DNA from: Chloroflexota bacterium
GTDB lineage: Bacteria > Chloroflexota > Anaerolineae > Aggregatilineales > Phototrophicaceae
Direction: 5' to 3'
Assembly: GCA_028875185.1 (NCBI GenBank)
Contig: JAPPFH010000094.1
Span: 1 to 64,000 of the forward strand
Length of the DNA: 64,000 nucleotides
Notes under the pieces: model-generated
Told to the model about the DNA's origin: nothing
Database searches by the model: none
The model's input: only the letters and a program-made list of their open reading frames with translations
Program-made: the position numbers and the translations under genes
Shown here: one piece after another, positions 8,009-17,103 of the stretch
Numbering within the stretch: position 1 is the stretch's first letter
Layout of the letters: each line of letters starts with the position of its first letter

Positions 8009-9009
8009 ATCTCTGTCCTCCGCCGTACAACGATCCGGCGATATTTCCGTTTGCCATCGATTTTGAACATACTTTCACCAGCCTCCAAATCTCTTAGCAA
8101 CAACCAACATAAGCCGTCAATCTCAAACTGCTCGGGATTGTGCTTATTCAAAAACGTAATCGGCACACCCATCGCGCCGTCCCAGTCCATTGGTATCTCG
8201 GCGGTCTTGGACACTTCAATCGCGTCGTAGTTGTCGTATGTTGGGTATTCCTCTGGCGAGTAGCGCTTGTATAAAATCAGTTCCTCGTGCCTCTGCCGGT
8301 AGTCCAGATTGGTATACCAGCAAGCGCTTCCAAGCCGGCCGTATACAATGCCGTCTACGATCCGATATGCGCTGCCCTCTTTCTTCGTCGCCACCAATTC
8401 GTTCGCGTAGTCTTTCGGCACATCAAACAGCATATCCTTTCCGCGAGGCGTAACGCCCAGCCACAGTTTGTTGTCCTTAATCAGCGGGAAAATCTCCTTA
8501 TACGTAATCGCGTTCTGATGACCGATAATCAGAAACTTCTTGTCGTATTCAATCAACTGCGCCACATATTCACGAAACAGCGAAAACGGCGGATTCGTCA
8601 CCACAATGTCGGCCTGCTTCAGCAACTCGATGCACTCCGCGCTGCGGAAATCACCATCGCCTTCGAGATAATGTATGCCGATGTCTTCGACTGAGGGAAC
8701 GCCGGTCTCGTTCTCCGTGCCATCGTATTCCAGCCAGATCGCCTTTTCGGCGTCGTGCTGGCTGAACATGTCCATTTGCTGATTCTTGTAACAGGTGGTA
8801 ATCAGCTTCTTGAGTCCGAGGACGCGGAAGTTGTAGGCGAAGTAATGAAAGAAGTTGCTCACGCGCGGATCGTCGCAATTGCAGTAGACGACCTTCCCGC
8901 GAAAATGCGCCGTGTAATGCCGGAGTTCGTTCTCGATATCGACAAGCTGGGTGTAGAACTCGTCTTTCTTGTTCGTCTTCGCTTGGTGCAGGTTTCGATT
9001 CGCCGACAC
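8005..9009 (-). CDS. EcoRI-type adenine-specific DNA methyltransferase
   Basis: A 334-residue N6-adenine DNA methyltransferase of the EcoRI methylase family. The N-terminus (KKDEFYTQL at 14-22, VVYCNCDDPRVSNF at 40-53) matches the family signature, and the catalytic motif NPPF is at 139-142 within DIVVTNPPFSLF. Translation starts at GTG (9007-9009) after a GAAGG-like site. The gene overlaps the TIR gene by 4 bases and is the upstream member of the pair. In R-M systems this enzyme protects host DNA from a cognate nuclease, but no EcoRI-like endonuclease gene is present on either side. Base composition is lower in GC than the resident genes. Target sequence cannot be predicted. Confidence 0.9.
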   Translation of the reverse strand: MSANRNLHQAKTNKKDEFYTQLVDIENELRHYTAHFRGKVVYCNCDDPRVSNFFHYFAYNFRVLGLKKLITTCYKNQQMDMFSQHDAEKAIWLEYDGTENETGVPSVEDIGIHYLEGDGDFRSAECIELLKQADIVVTNPPFSLFREYVAQLIEYDKKFLIIGHQNAITYKEIFPLIKDNKLWLGVTPRGKDMLFDVPKDYANELVATKKEGSAYRIVDGIVYGRLGSACWYTNLDYRQRHEELILYKRYSPEEYPTYDNYDAIEVSKTAEIPMDWDGAMGVPITFLNKHNPEQFEIDGLCWLLLRDLEAGESMFKIDGKRKYRRIVVRRRTEI

Positions 9010-9338
9010 GATGCGACTCGCCTTCGTTTGATATTACGCAACGAGCCGTATTTTAGCATATTTGTTTTATATTCAGAACCCTCTGTGCCCTCTTATTTAA
9101 TGAACCTGCCAAATTCCATCTGCAATCATAGCGAAATTTGTAGGGGCGACTTATCAAGTCGCCCGAAAGCGCATCCTTTAGCTGCGACGGGCGACCAGGT
9201 TGGTCGCCCCTGCACGTTCTCGCTTTGCAGAGTTCATTATTTTGTGTGAGCCAAGTTGTCACTTGCGAGCGGCTGTGGTAAACCCCGTTGCGGAACCCGA
9301 TCGGGGATAATTCAAATTCTGGAAGACGCCGGCCGCGT
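9010..9338. repeat. Intergenic region with GGGCGA/TCGCCC palindromic repeat
   Basis: No gene is visible in this stretch. Positions 9140-9214 carry GTAGGGGCGAC, an inner pair of GGGCGAC/GTCGCCC arms and a terminal TGGTCGCCCC, the compound form of a palindrome family found repeatedly in the window. The rest is non-repetitive; the methyltransferase promoter should lie in the low-GC part near 9020-9130. Confidence 0.5.
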
Positions 9339-11174
9339 TCATTTCACCGCCACCAACTCCCCCAGCCGATGATACTGGCTCATGTAGAGTTGGTGATAGA
9401 AGCCGCCGGCGGCAAGCAGTTCGTCGTGCGTGCCGCGCTCGATGATCCGCTGATCATTGACCACCAGGACCAGGTCAGCATTGCGGATCGTGCTCAAGCG
9501 GTGGGCGATGACGAAAGCCGTCCGCCCATCCAGCAGATGCAGCAGCGCCTCCTGTATATGAATCTCGGTGCGGGTGTCGACGCTGCTGGTCGCCTCATCG
9601 AGGATCAGGATGCGCGGATCAGCCAGGATGGCGCGGGCGATCGCCAGCAGCTGCCGCTGCCCCTGGCTGAAGTTATGCCCCTTCTCGGAAACCTGCGTTT
9701 GATAGCCGCGCGGCAGCAAGTGGATGAAATCATCAGCGTTCGCCAGCTTGGCCGCTTCGATGACTTCGGCGTCGGTCGCTTCCAGCCGGCCGTAACGGAT
9801 GTTTTCCATCACCGTGCCGCTGAAGAGGAAGGTATCTTGCAAGACGATGCCAAGCTGCTCGCGGATTGAGTTTTGCGTCACCGCGCGAATATCCACGCCG
9901 TCTATGCTGATGCTCCCTCGGCTCACATCATAGAAGCGGCTGAGCAAGCTGATGATCGTGGTTTTGCCGGCGCCAGTTGGTCCGACCAGGGCGATCGTCG
10001 CCCCGGGCGCCGCGTCCAGGCTGATATCTTCCAGGACCATATTGCCCGGTTCGTAGGCGAAGCTGACACGCTCGAAGCTCACCGCGCCACGGATATTTTG
10101 CAGCGGCCGCGCGCCCGGCTCGTCGGTGACCGTCGGCGCCGCATCAAGCACGGCGAAGATCCGTTCCGCGCCGGCCAGCGCCGATTGCAGCTGATTGAAA
10201 ACCATGGCGATGCCGCGCATCGGGCGGAAGAAGTTCATGATGTAGACGACAAATGTCGCCAGCACGCCGACCGATACCAGGTCTTGCAGCGCCAGCCAGC
10301 CGCCCAGCAGCGCCGTCGCCGCCACGGTCAGGATCATCATGGTGGTGAACATCGGTCCCAGCGCGGCCGTGATGAAATCGGCGCGGATGCCGACTTTGCG
10401 ATAATCCTCGCTGGCCGCTTGGAACTGCGCGATGGCGGCTTTCTCCTGGGCGTAGGCTTGCACGGCGCGGATGCCGGTGATGTTTTCTTCCATCACCGCG
10501 TTTAGCGTGCCGAGGTTCCGTTGCATGCCGCGGAAGGCGACGCGCGTCCTTTCGGTCACTTGGCGGGTTATCCAAAGCATGATTGGCAGGATGATCAGCG
10601 TGCCAATCGCCAGCGGCAGATTGAGCAGCAGCATCGCTACCATGATGCCGCCGAGCGACAAGACGTTGGTCGTGAACTGGATCAAGCCGTTGGAAAGTAT
10701 CTGATTGATGGTTTCGCTGTCGTTGCTGATGCGGCTCATCAAATCGCCAGTGCGGTGACGGTCGTGGTAATCCATCGAGAGCGCCTGAAAATGGCGGAAA
10801 AGGGCGGCGCGGATATCGGCGACGAAGTGCTGGCCCACGCGCGTCATGATGATGCCGTGAATCGCGGTGAAGAGGCCTTGCGCCAAATACACGGCGGCCA
10901 TCAGTAGAACGATAGCGAGCAAGCCGTCGATGTCATGGTGGACCACATATTGATCGATGGCGCGCCCCAAAAGCGCCGGACCCACCAAGCCCAGAATCGT
11001 CGCCAAGACCACCAGCAGCGAGACGAGCAGGAGTCGACCGTGATAGGGCTTCAGATAATCGGAGAGGCGTCGCAGCGTGCCGCGCCGGTCCTTGGCTTTC
11101 TCGCCGGTGGGGCGCCCGCCGCCGTGCCCGCCGATAAAGCGCGGACGGGCGTTTGAGGAGGATTGGTTAGTCAT
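9339..11174 (-). CDS. ABC transporter, fused permease and ATPase half-transporter
   Basis: This is an exporter-type half-transporter of 611 residues (MsbA/LmrA-like): six predicted membrane helices in about residues 30-320, then an ATPase domain. Walker A is GPTGAGKTT (near 396-404), the signature is the variant FSQGQRQ (near 500), and Walker B is ILILDEATSSVD. The ATG at 11174 has AGGTG 8 bases upstream. An in-frame ATG at 11210 would add 12 residues but sits at the edge of the inverted repeat of the GxxExxY cassette. Together with the similar gene at 11728-13530 it probably forms a heterodimeric exporter of lipid, peptide or drug-like substrate. Substrate unknown. Confidence 0.9.
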   Translation of the reverse strand: MTNQSSSNARPRFIGGHGGGRPTGEKAKDRRGTLRRLSDYLKPYHGRLLLVSLLVVLATILGLVGPALLGRAIDQYVVHHDIDGLLAIVLLMAAVYLAQGLFTAIHGIIMTRVGQHFVADIRAALFRHFQALSMDYHDRHRTGDLMSRISNDSETINQILSNGLIQFTTNVLSLGGIMVAMLLLNLPLAIGTLIILPIMLWITRQVTERTRVAFRGMQRNLGTLNAVMEENITGIRAVQAYAQEKAAIAQFQAASEDYRKVGIRADFITAALGPMFTTMMILTVAATALLGGWLALQDLVSVGVLATFVVYIMNFFRPMRGIAMVFNQLQSALAGAERIFAVLDAAPTVTDEPGARPLQNIRGAVSFERVSFAYEPGNMVLEDISLDAAPGATIALVGPTGAGKTTIISLLSRFYDVSRGSISIDGVDIRAVTQNSIREQLGIVLQDTFLFSGTVMENIRYGRLEATDAEVIEAAKLANADDFIHLLPRGYQTQVSEKGHNFSQGQRQLLAIARAILADPRILILDEATSSVDTRTEIHIQEALLHLLDGRTAFVIAHRLSTIRNADLVLVVNDQRIIERGTHDELLAAGGFYHQLYMSQYHRLGELVAVK

Positions 11175-11211
11175 TTGCGTCGCACCTAGACGAGCTTGCC
11201 ACAATCGCATT

Positions 11212-11718
11212 TACCACCGAGGGCGCCGAGAGTTTTGAGATCACCGAGATTGATTTATACACTGATTCGTTTGATCCCTGACTTTAGTAGTCTTACATTG
11301 AAATTGATCAGGAGGCCGGTTTTAAGTTTGGCCGCTTTCAAGTAGGCAATTAGCTGGGCTTCGTGTAAGGGCAGCAGCTCCTTCACAGACTTCAGTTCAA
11401 CTATGATCTCGTTTTCTACAACCAAGTCTGCAACCATTTGACCCACTGGCTCGCCCTGATACTCCGCCTGAAAGCGCTTCTGCCGCTCATAATGAAGGCC
11501 TCGCCTTTCGAATTCTATGCAAAGCGCGTTTTCGTAGACGCCTTCAAACAGGCCAGCTCCTATTTCCCGGTGCACTGCGATAGCCGCCCCATTGATGCGA
11601 TATGTCAGTTCATCGTGCTCGAATGCAGCAACCGGTTCACGTTCTGTACCCAACACGCCTCCGTGTTGCTAAGATAAAATCTCTCGGTGTCCTCAAAAGT
11701 CTCGGTGACCTCGGTGGC
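11212..11718. mobile_element. Putative mobile cassette: GxxExxY gene between ~44-bp inverted repeats
   Basis: The left arm (11212-11256) and the reverse complement of the right arm (11675-11718) align over about 44 bases with only a handful of mismatches. Both are built from spaced CACCGAG or close variants around a central TTTTGAG. The single GxxExxY gene fills the interior. The arms end right next to the two ABC transporter genes, so the unit occupies the spacer of what would otherwise be a simple two-gene operon. A related pair of arms without a gene lies at 43402-43585. Mobility is inference; no transposase is encoded unless the GxxExxY protein has that role. Confidence 0.55.
11255..11656 (-). 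CDS. GxxExxY protein (PD-(D/E)XK nuclease-like)
   Basis: A 133-residue member of the GxxExxY family. The naming motif is GLFEGVY at about 37-43, directly followed by ENALCIEFERRG. A D-x(n)-ExK arrangement follows (VADLVVENEIIVELKSV, about 75-92), then HEAQLIAYLKAAKLKTGLL, as expected for the PD-(D/E)XK nuclease fold. Biochemical function of this family is not established to my knowledge. The gene lies inside a pair of inverted repeats and its stop codon overlaps the end of the left arm, so gene and repeats seem to travel as one unit. Confidence 0.88.
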   Translation of the reverse strand: MLGTEREPVAAFEHDELTYRINGAAIAVHREIGAGLFEGVYENALCIEFERRGLHYERQKRFQAEYQGEPVGQMVADLVVENEIIVELKSVKELLPLHEAQLIAYLKAAKLKTGLLINFNVRLLKSGIKRISV

Positions 11719-11727
11719 TGAAGTTTT

Positions 11728-13530
11728 TCATTCACGCCCACCCTCACGCGCAGCCTCGCCAAGTTGCGATTCGTAGATTTCGCGGTAGATGTCGCTGCTG
11801 CCGAGCAGTTGCTGATGCGTGCCGCGCGCGGCGATGCGCCCGTGATCGAGGACGAGGATCTGATCAGCCTGGGTGACGCTGGTGATGCGCTGGGCGATGA
11901 TGAATATGGTCGACTGCGCCGCGAGTCGCTCAAGCGCCGCTTGTATGCGGTATTCGGTTTCCACATCGACCGCGCTGGTGCTGTCGTCAAAGATCAAAAT
12001 ACCGGGCTTTATCAGCAGGGCGCGGGCGATGGCGATCCGCTGCTTCTGCCCGCCGGACAGATTGGCGCCGCCCGCTTCGACCTGGCTGTCATATCCGCGC
12101 GGCATCCGCGTGATGAATTCATGCGCTTGCGCCGCCTCCGCCGCGGCAATGACTTCGTCAAGCCCAGCCGTGGGCGCGCCGTATGCGATATTCTCGCGCA
12201 CGGTGCCGCTGAACAGGATCGATTCTTGCATCACCATGCCGATACTGCCGCGCAGACGCGCCGGATCCCAAGCGCGCGCATCGACGCCATCCACCAGCAC
12301 CGACCCACCGCTGACGTCATAAAATCGCGAGATGAGATTGACCAACGTGCTTTTGCCGGCGCCGGTCGCGCCTAGCAGCGCAATCTGCTTCCCGGGTTCG
12401 GCATTGAAGCTGATCTCGTGCAGGACGTCATCGCCGCTGACGCCGTTTGCGCCGTTGGATTGGCTTCCATCGCGGCGGCTGTAATGGAACGACACGTTGG
12501 CAAAACTGACGGGCAGCGGGCGGGCCGCATGCGCGCCCCCTAACGAGGATCGGTGCAGATCTTCCGCGATCTTCAGCGTCGGCTCGGTATCGAGCACTTC
12601 CAGCACGCGTTCAGCCGAGGCTTCCGCGCGCGCCGACATCATCAGCAGATTGCCCAGGAAAAGCAGCGGACCCATGCCGGTCATCAAGTAATTGTTGAAG
12701 GCGATCAATTCGCCAATCGTGAGCCGATCGCCGATGACCGACAATCCGCCGAACCAAAGCACGGCGACCGTGCCCACATTCGTCAGCACCTGCAAAATAG
12801 GCATGGCGAGCGCCATCAACTGGCCGACTTCGATATTCGTCTCGCGATATTCCAAATTGCTCTTGCCAAATTGATCGATCTCGAATGGTCCGCGCACAAA
12901 GGCTTTGACCACTTGAATGCCGGCCAGATTCTCCTGCACCAAGGTATTCAGCTCGCCCAGGCGCTGCTGCACGACCGTGAACAGGCTGGTCGCTTTCAGC
13001 ATCAGGAAGCGAATGAATATGCCCGATACGCCAGCGACCGCGAACATGATCAACGAGAGCTGCCAATCGGTAAGCAGGAGCATGACCATGCTGCCGACAA
13101 TCATCAGCAGCACGCGCAGAAGCAGAGCCAAGCCGGCGCTGGAAAACATGCGCACGACATCGACATCGCTGGAGACGCGCGTCATCAGCCTGCCCGTCTG
13201 CATTTGGTCAAGGTTGGCGAATGACAGCGATTGAATGTGGCGGAAGAGGGCGTGGCGAATGTCAAAAGCCAGCCCCTGCGAGACGACCGCGCGGCAATAA
13301 CCCTGCCCCAGTGTGCTCAAGGCGCCGATCACAGCGGCGACGAACATCCAGAAGGCGCCGAGCAGGATCATATCCATTTCGCGCGGGCGAATGCCGTCGT
13401 CAATCATGAATTGGAGCAAGCGCGGCACGCTCAATTCCATCGCGACCGGCAAGACTGTGGCCCAGAACCCGAAGAAGAGAACCCAAGCGTAGGGTCGCAT
13501 GAATCGGAATATGCGCCAGAGGGATTTCAT
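11728..13530 (-). CDS. ABC transporter, fused permease and ATPase half-transporter
   Basis: This 600-residue exporter-type half-transporter has membrane helices in about residues 15-310 and a C-terminal ATPase: Walker A GATGAGKST near 388, an insertion rich in SRRDGSQSNGANG just before it, the signature LSGGQKQRIAIARAL near 488, and Walker B ILIFDDSTSAVD near 510. The Walker B glutamate position reads D-D-S rather than D-E-A; degenerate catalytic sites are usual in one subunit of heterodimeric exporters, which supports pairing with the downstream half-transporter at 9339-11174. The downstream spacer is occupied by the GxxExxY cassette, whose right arm ends about 10 bases past this gene's stop codon. 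Confidence 0.9.
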   Translation of the reverse strand: MKSLWRIFRFMRPYAWVLFFGFWATVLPVAMELSVPRLLQFMIDDGIRPREMDMILLGAFWMFVAAVIGALSTLGQGYCRAVVSQGLAFDIRHALFRHIQSLSFANLDQMQTGRLMTRVSSDVDVVRMFSSAGLALLLRVLLMIVGSMVMLLLTDWQLSLIMFAVAGVSGIFIRFLMLKATSLFTVVQQRLGELNTLVQENLAGIQVVKAFVRGPFEIDQFGKSNLEYRETNIEVGQLMALAMPILQVLTNVGTVAVLWFGGLSVIGDRLTIGELIAFNNYLMTGMGPLLFLGNLLMMSARAEASAERVLEVLDTEPTLKIAEDLHRSSLGGAHAARPLPVSFANVSFHYSRRDGSQSNGANGVSGDDVLHEISFNAEPGKQIALLGATGAGKSTLVNLISRFYDVSGGSVLVDGVDARAWDPARLRGSIGMVMQESILFSGTVRENIAYGAPTAGLDEVIAAAEAAQAHEFITRMPRGYDSQVEAGGANLSGGQKQRIAIARALLIKPGILIFDDSTSAVDVETEYRIQAALERLAAQSTIFIIAQRITSVTQADQILVLDHGRIAARGTHQQLLGSSDIYREIYESQLGEAAREGGRE

Positions 13531-13805
13531 GGGTTGAGTTTAACCTTGCGGCGGCGGAGGTTCAAGTGAGGCGCGGGGACTGTTTTCCCCACCGCGGAGC
13601 AGCTAAGCGCTAAAGGACGCATGGTCGCTTGCGTGGGCGATGGTTTCAGCGCGCGTATCAAGCGTTAGCTGGCGGCTCCGCACGGGGTGAAACAGCCTCC
13701 CAATTGCAATGGCGGACCGCGGGGGTTAGATTTCGAGCGCGGCTCAGCTAGGCTTTGACATGACGTACAATGTTAGAGACACTTGGCCGGCAAGGAGGGG
13801 CACTC

Positions 13806-14807
13806 ATGGAATATCGCGTATTGGGGCGCAGCGGCGTCAAGCTCGCGCCGCTCGGATTGGGAACGGGCAATTTCGCCGATCCGACGCCGGAGGACGAGTC
13901 GATAGACATGCTGAAACGGGCGGTCGCTGCTGGCATCAACCTGATTGATACCGCCAACTCCTATACCAATGGCGAGAGCGAGCGTTTCATCGGCCGCGCC
14001 TTTGCCAAAGGACTTCCTCGCGACGAAGTCATCCTGGCGACCAAAGCCTTTCAACGCGTCGGACCGGGACCGAATGACGAAGACCTCTCGCGGCTGCATC
14101 TCATCCGCGCCTGTGAAGATTCCTTGCGCCGGCTGAAAACCGACACCATCGACCTTTATCAAGTTCATCGCCCGTCGCCGACGATTCCCGTGGACGAAAC
14201 CCTGGGCGCGCTTACCGATCTGGTACAACAGGGCAAGGTGCGCTACATCGGCTGTTCGACTCATCCGGCTTGGAAGGTGATGGAAGCGATCATGGTGAGC
14301 GAGCTGAAAGGCTACGCGCGCTTCATCTCTGAACAGCCGCCCTACAATCTGCTCGATCGGCGGATTGAAAATGAACTTGTGCCCATGTGCGAGGCTTACG
14401 GGCTGGGGCTGATCACCTGGTCGCCCTTGGCCCAGGGCGTGCTCGCCGGGCGCTACGCCAGCGCGACCGACCTGCCGCCCGATTCGCGCGGCGCGCTGCG
14501 CGGCGGCATTTACGCCGAGCGCATCAACCAGGCGGGCATTGAGGTCGGAAATCAGATAGTCAAGCTGGCGGCGGAGTACGGCATTTCGCCGGCGCAACTG
14601 GCGACACTTTGGGTGAAAGATCAACCCGGCATCACCGCGCCCCTGATCGGGCCGCGCACACTGGAACAGCTTGAGCATTTGCTGCCCGTATTGGAGATGA
14701 CGCTCAGCGACGAGCTGCGCGCGGCTTGTGATCGCTTGGTTCCGCCGGGGGGCGCGGTTGCGAGTTTCTTCAATACTGCCGAATGGATGAAGCAGCGACT
14801 AATTTAG
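13806..14807 (+). CDS. Aldo/keto reductase
   Basis: A cytoplasmic NADPH-dependent oxidoreductase of 333 residues with the complete aldo/keto reductase tetrad: D48 and Y53 (LIDTANSY), K80 (ATK), H121 (LYQVH). The C-terminal region holds the cofactor-binding [11 protein letters not shown] segment. The ATG at 13806 is chosen because a strong AAGGAGG ribosome site lies just upstream; a longer frame from 13770 would place this site inside the coding region. The gene stands alone between the convergently placed ABC exporter cluster and the kinase pair. Substrate is not predictable beyond aldehyde/ketone or sugar. Confidence 0.9.
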   Translation: MEYRVLGRSGVKLAPLGLGTGNFADPTPEDESIDMLKRAVAAGINLIDTANSYTNGESERFIGRAFAKGLPRDEVILATKAFQRVGPGPNDEDLSRLHLIRACEDSLRRLKTDTIDLYQVHRPSPTIPVDETLGALTDLVQQGKVRYIGCSTHPAWKVMEAIMVSELKGYARFISEQPPYNLLDRRIENELVPMCEAYGLGLITWSPLAQGVLAGRYASATDLPPDSRGALRGGIYAERINQAGIEVGNQIVKLAAEYGISPAQLATLWVKDQPGITAPLIGPRTLEQLEHLLPVLEMTLSDELRAACDRLVPPGGAVASFFNTAEWMKQRLI

Positions 14808-14979
14808 GCGGCAGCAGAGTATCCGCGGCGGCGCGCGCAGGCTATTTGCCACGCTAGCGAGCGCGCGGCTGGCGGCTTTGTTTTTTGCGGTTTGCAAGCG
14901 CCGAAGACTGCGCGGAGACCATGCACCACCGCGTTCACCAAGTTAATTGAGGGCAGGCTAGGAAACGAAAGTCGCGCAG

Positions 14980-15933
14980 TCAATGCCTGTCAGATGGCGC
15001 GACAGAACTTGCGCGTTGCCGCGCGTGAAGGGCGGCGCCGACCAGACAAACATCATCGCCGAACCGCGCCGGACGCAGCAGATCTCGCGGGACGAAGCCG
15101 GCGAACAGAGCTTGCTCGTCGACTGCCTGGCGCGCCGGATCCAGAATTTGATCGCCTAGCCGCATGACGCTGCCGCCGAGGATGATCGCCGCCGGGTTGA
15201 AGAGATGCAGCAGGTTTACCAGCCCCAAGCCCAGCCATGCCCCCGCTTGGCGCAGGCAATCAAGGGCGAATTCGTCGCCAGCCAGCGCCGCTTCGCCGAC
15301 TGCCTTTCCGTCCACCAATTCTGTTTCGCGCAGAACTGATGGCCGCGCGCCTATCGCCAGCCGCTGCCGCGCCAAATCGCCCAGAGCCGTGCCAGAGGCG
15401 AGCTCCTCCCAGCGCCGGATGCTGCCATCGGGCAGGGTCAGACGCATGTGACCTGGCTCAATGGCGTGCCCGCCGGCGCCGGTGAATAGCTCGCCGCCGA
15501 TGATCGCCCCGCCGCCGATTCCGGTGCTGATCGTCAGATAAATCATGGGGTCGGCGCCCTGCCCCGCTCCCAGCTGGTATTCGGCGATCGCGCCCAGGTT
15601 GGCGTCGTTTTCAATAAAGACGCTGGCGCCAGCAAACGCGCGGCTCACGAATGCCGCTAGCGGCACATTCGACCAGCCGGGCAAGGTCTCCGCCTTGATG
15701 ATCGTGCCGGCAGATGTATCAAGCGGTCCGGGCGCCGCGATGCCGATTGCGGCTGGCTCGCCCTTAGGATCGGTCAAGGACTTGCCCAGCGCGCTCAAGC
15801 GCGCGAGCACAATATCCGGTCCATCTTCCACACGGCTGAGCGTTTCGGCGCGGCTGATCATGCGCATTTCGCGGTCAAAAAGGGCGGCGCGGCTGCGTGT
15901 CCCGCCGAAGTCAATCGCCAGGTATGCGCTCAT
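14980..15933 (-). CDS. ROK family sugar kinase-like protein, zinc cysteines missing
   Basis: A 317-residue ROK-family protein: phosphate-1 loop DFGGT at 8-12, catalytic aspartate D110 in FIENDANLG, phosphate-2 loop TISTGIGGG near 135-142, and EPGHM at 159-163. ROK kinases normally continue with a cysteine-rich zinc motif (CxCGxxGCxE); here it is replaced by LPDGSIRRWEEL at 167-178 with no cysteine. It has no DNA-binding N-terminus, so it is a kinase rather than a repressor. Its start overlaps the PFK-like gene by 4 bases (ATGA), indicating coupled translation. Likely substrate is a hexose or amino-hexose; the missing zinc site makes specificity uncertain. Confidence 0.85.
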   Translation of the reverse strand: MSAYLAIDFGGTRSRAALFDREMRMISRAETLSRVEDGPDIVLARLSALGKSLTDPKGEPAAIGIAAPGPLDTSAGTIIKAETLPGWSNVPLAAFVSRAFAGASVFIENDANLGAIAEYQLGAGQGADPMIYLTISTGIGGGAIIGGELFTGAGGHAIEPGHMRLTLPDGSIRRWEELASGTALGDLARQRLAIGARPSVLRETELVDGKAVGEAALAGDEFALDCLRQAGAWLGLGLVNLLHLFNPAAIILGGSVMRLGDQILDPARQAVDEQALFAGFVPRDLLRPARFGDDVCLVGAALHARQRASSVAPSDRH

Positions 15934-16883
15934 AGTTGATTGACGAATTCGTACAGCTTTCGGTCAGGCGGCGCCTTGGTTCGGCTCGGCAAGATTCCAT
16001 CGTGAAGCGCGAGCGCGCCATCCCGAACGATGACGACGCCATTGGCCGCGCCCCGCTTGAACGCGCGCCAGGCGACGCGGCTCATCTCGCGGGCGACGCG
16101 GCGATCCCGATGAGAGACATCGGCGCCGCGCTGGGCATGCCCCAACGTCGTGAAGCGGACGCGAATGCCGGTAAGCCGCGGAATCTCGTCCACCAACCGG
16201 CTCAAATCAGGATAGGCTTCCGAGCAGACGACCAGCGCGTAGCCTTCGCGAGCGACGGTTTCCCGCAAACGCCGCGCCAGCCAGTTCAATTCAAGCGGAT
16301 ATTCCGGCAGCAGGGCGAGATGAGCGCCGCTGGCGTAGGCGATCGCCAGCGCCAGATGCCCGCTGGGCGCGCCCAAGGTCTCCAGCAGAAAGATGCGCCC
16401 GGGCAGGGCATGCGCGGTTGCGCGAATCCCATCGACCGCAGCCAGCGCGAAGTTGCAAGCCGAATCATGCCCGAGTGTGTAATCCGTCCCGGCTACGTCA
16501 TTATCGATGGTCGCCGGCAGGACGATGCAAGATGCGCCCCAGTCCGCGAGCCGCGGCGCGAGATGCCGAATCGTGCCATCGCCGCCGAAGAGCAGCAGAT
16601 TGTCGATTTCGCGCCGCCGCAAGACATCGCCCAGCAACTGGCGGGCGCCGGGCTGCTCCAGCGCCGGGTCTCGGCTGGACTGAAGGATTGATCCGCCGCG
16701 GCCCGCCAGCAGAGAAACGAGCGATTGATCCATTTCCGCCAACTGATTGTCAAGCAAGCCGGAAAAACCACCCTGCGCGCCCAAAACCTGATCGCCGCTT
16801 TGCAACGCCAGCCGCGTAAAGCTATCGATGGCGGCGCTGATGCCAGGCGCGTCGCCGCCGCTGACGATGATCGCAGTCTTCAT
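15930..16883 (-). CDS. 6-phosphofructokinase family protein
   Basis: This 317-residue PFK-family kinase has GGD at 9-11, the nucleotide loop GGDGT at 100-104 and the catalytic PATIDND at 123-129 (D127, D129). A glycine at 103 and alanine instead of lysine at 124 fit the ATP-dependent rather than the pyrophosphate-dependent group. The sugar-phosphate site usually reads MGR-x-x-G; here it is LGAPSG (170-175), so the arginine that contacts fructose 6-phosphate is absent and the substrate may differ. It is the first gene of a two-gene minus-strand operon with the ROK kinase and is divergent from the binding-protein gene at 17104. Confidence 0.82.
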   Translation of the reverse strand: MKTAIIVSGGDAPGISAAIDSFTRLALQSGDQVLGAQGGFSGLLDNQLAEMDQSLVSLLAGRGGSILQSSRDPALEQPGARQLLGDVLRRREIDNLLLFGGDGTIRHLAPRLADWGASCIVLPATIDNDVAGTDYTLGHDSACNFALAAVDGIRATAHALPGRIFLLETLGAPSGHLALAIAYASGAHLALLPEYPLELNWLARRLRETVAREGYALVVCSEAYPDLSRLVDEIPRLTGIRVRFTTLGHAQRGADVSHRDRRVAREMSRVAWRAFKRGAANGVVIVRDGALALHDGILPSRTKAPPDRKLYEFVNQL

Positions 16884-17103
16884 TTGCTCTCGTTACTGTA
16901 TTCATTCTCAAACTGCTGGAACTGATAATACCGTATGAATCTGAATCAGCCTAAGCGCGCGCGCATGATGACGGCCAGCCACCTTCTCAAGTCTGCTGTT
17001 TGCATATCGTTTGTTAATGCGATAACTTATTGGGACAGATCTGGTTTTCTCGCTTTTGTAACCAGTGATGTTTTGTTGTTTGTATTCCATAAGGAGATCT
17101 GCT

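Noticed and set aside
8005-9009. Complete type II restriction-modification system
   Set aside because: Only the methyltransferase is present; the adjacent gene is a TIR-YfbU-like protein and no EcoRI-like nuclease was found nearby.
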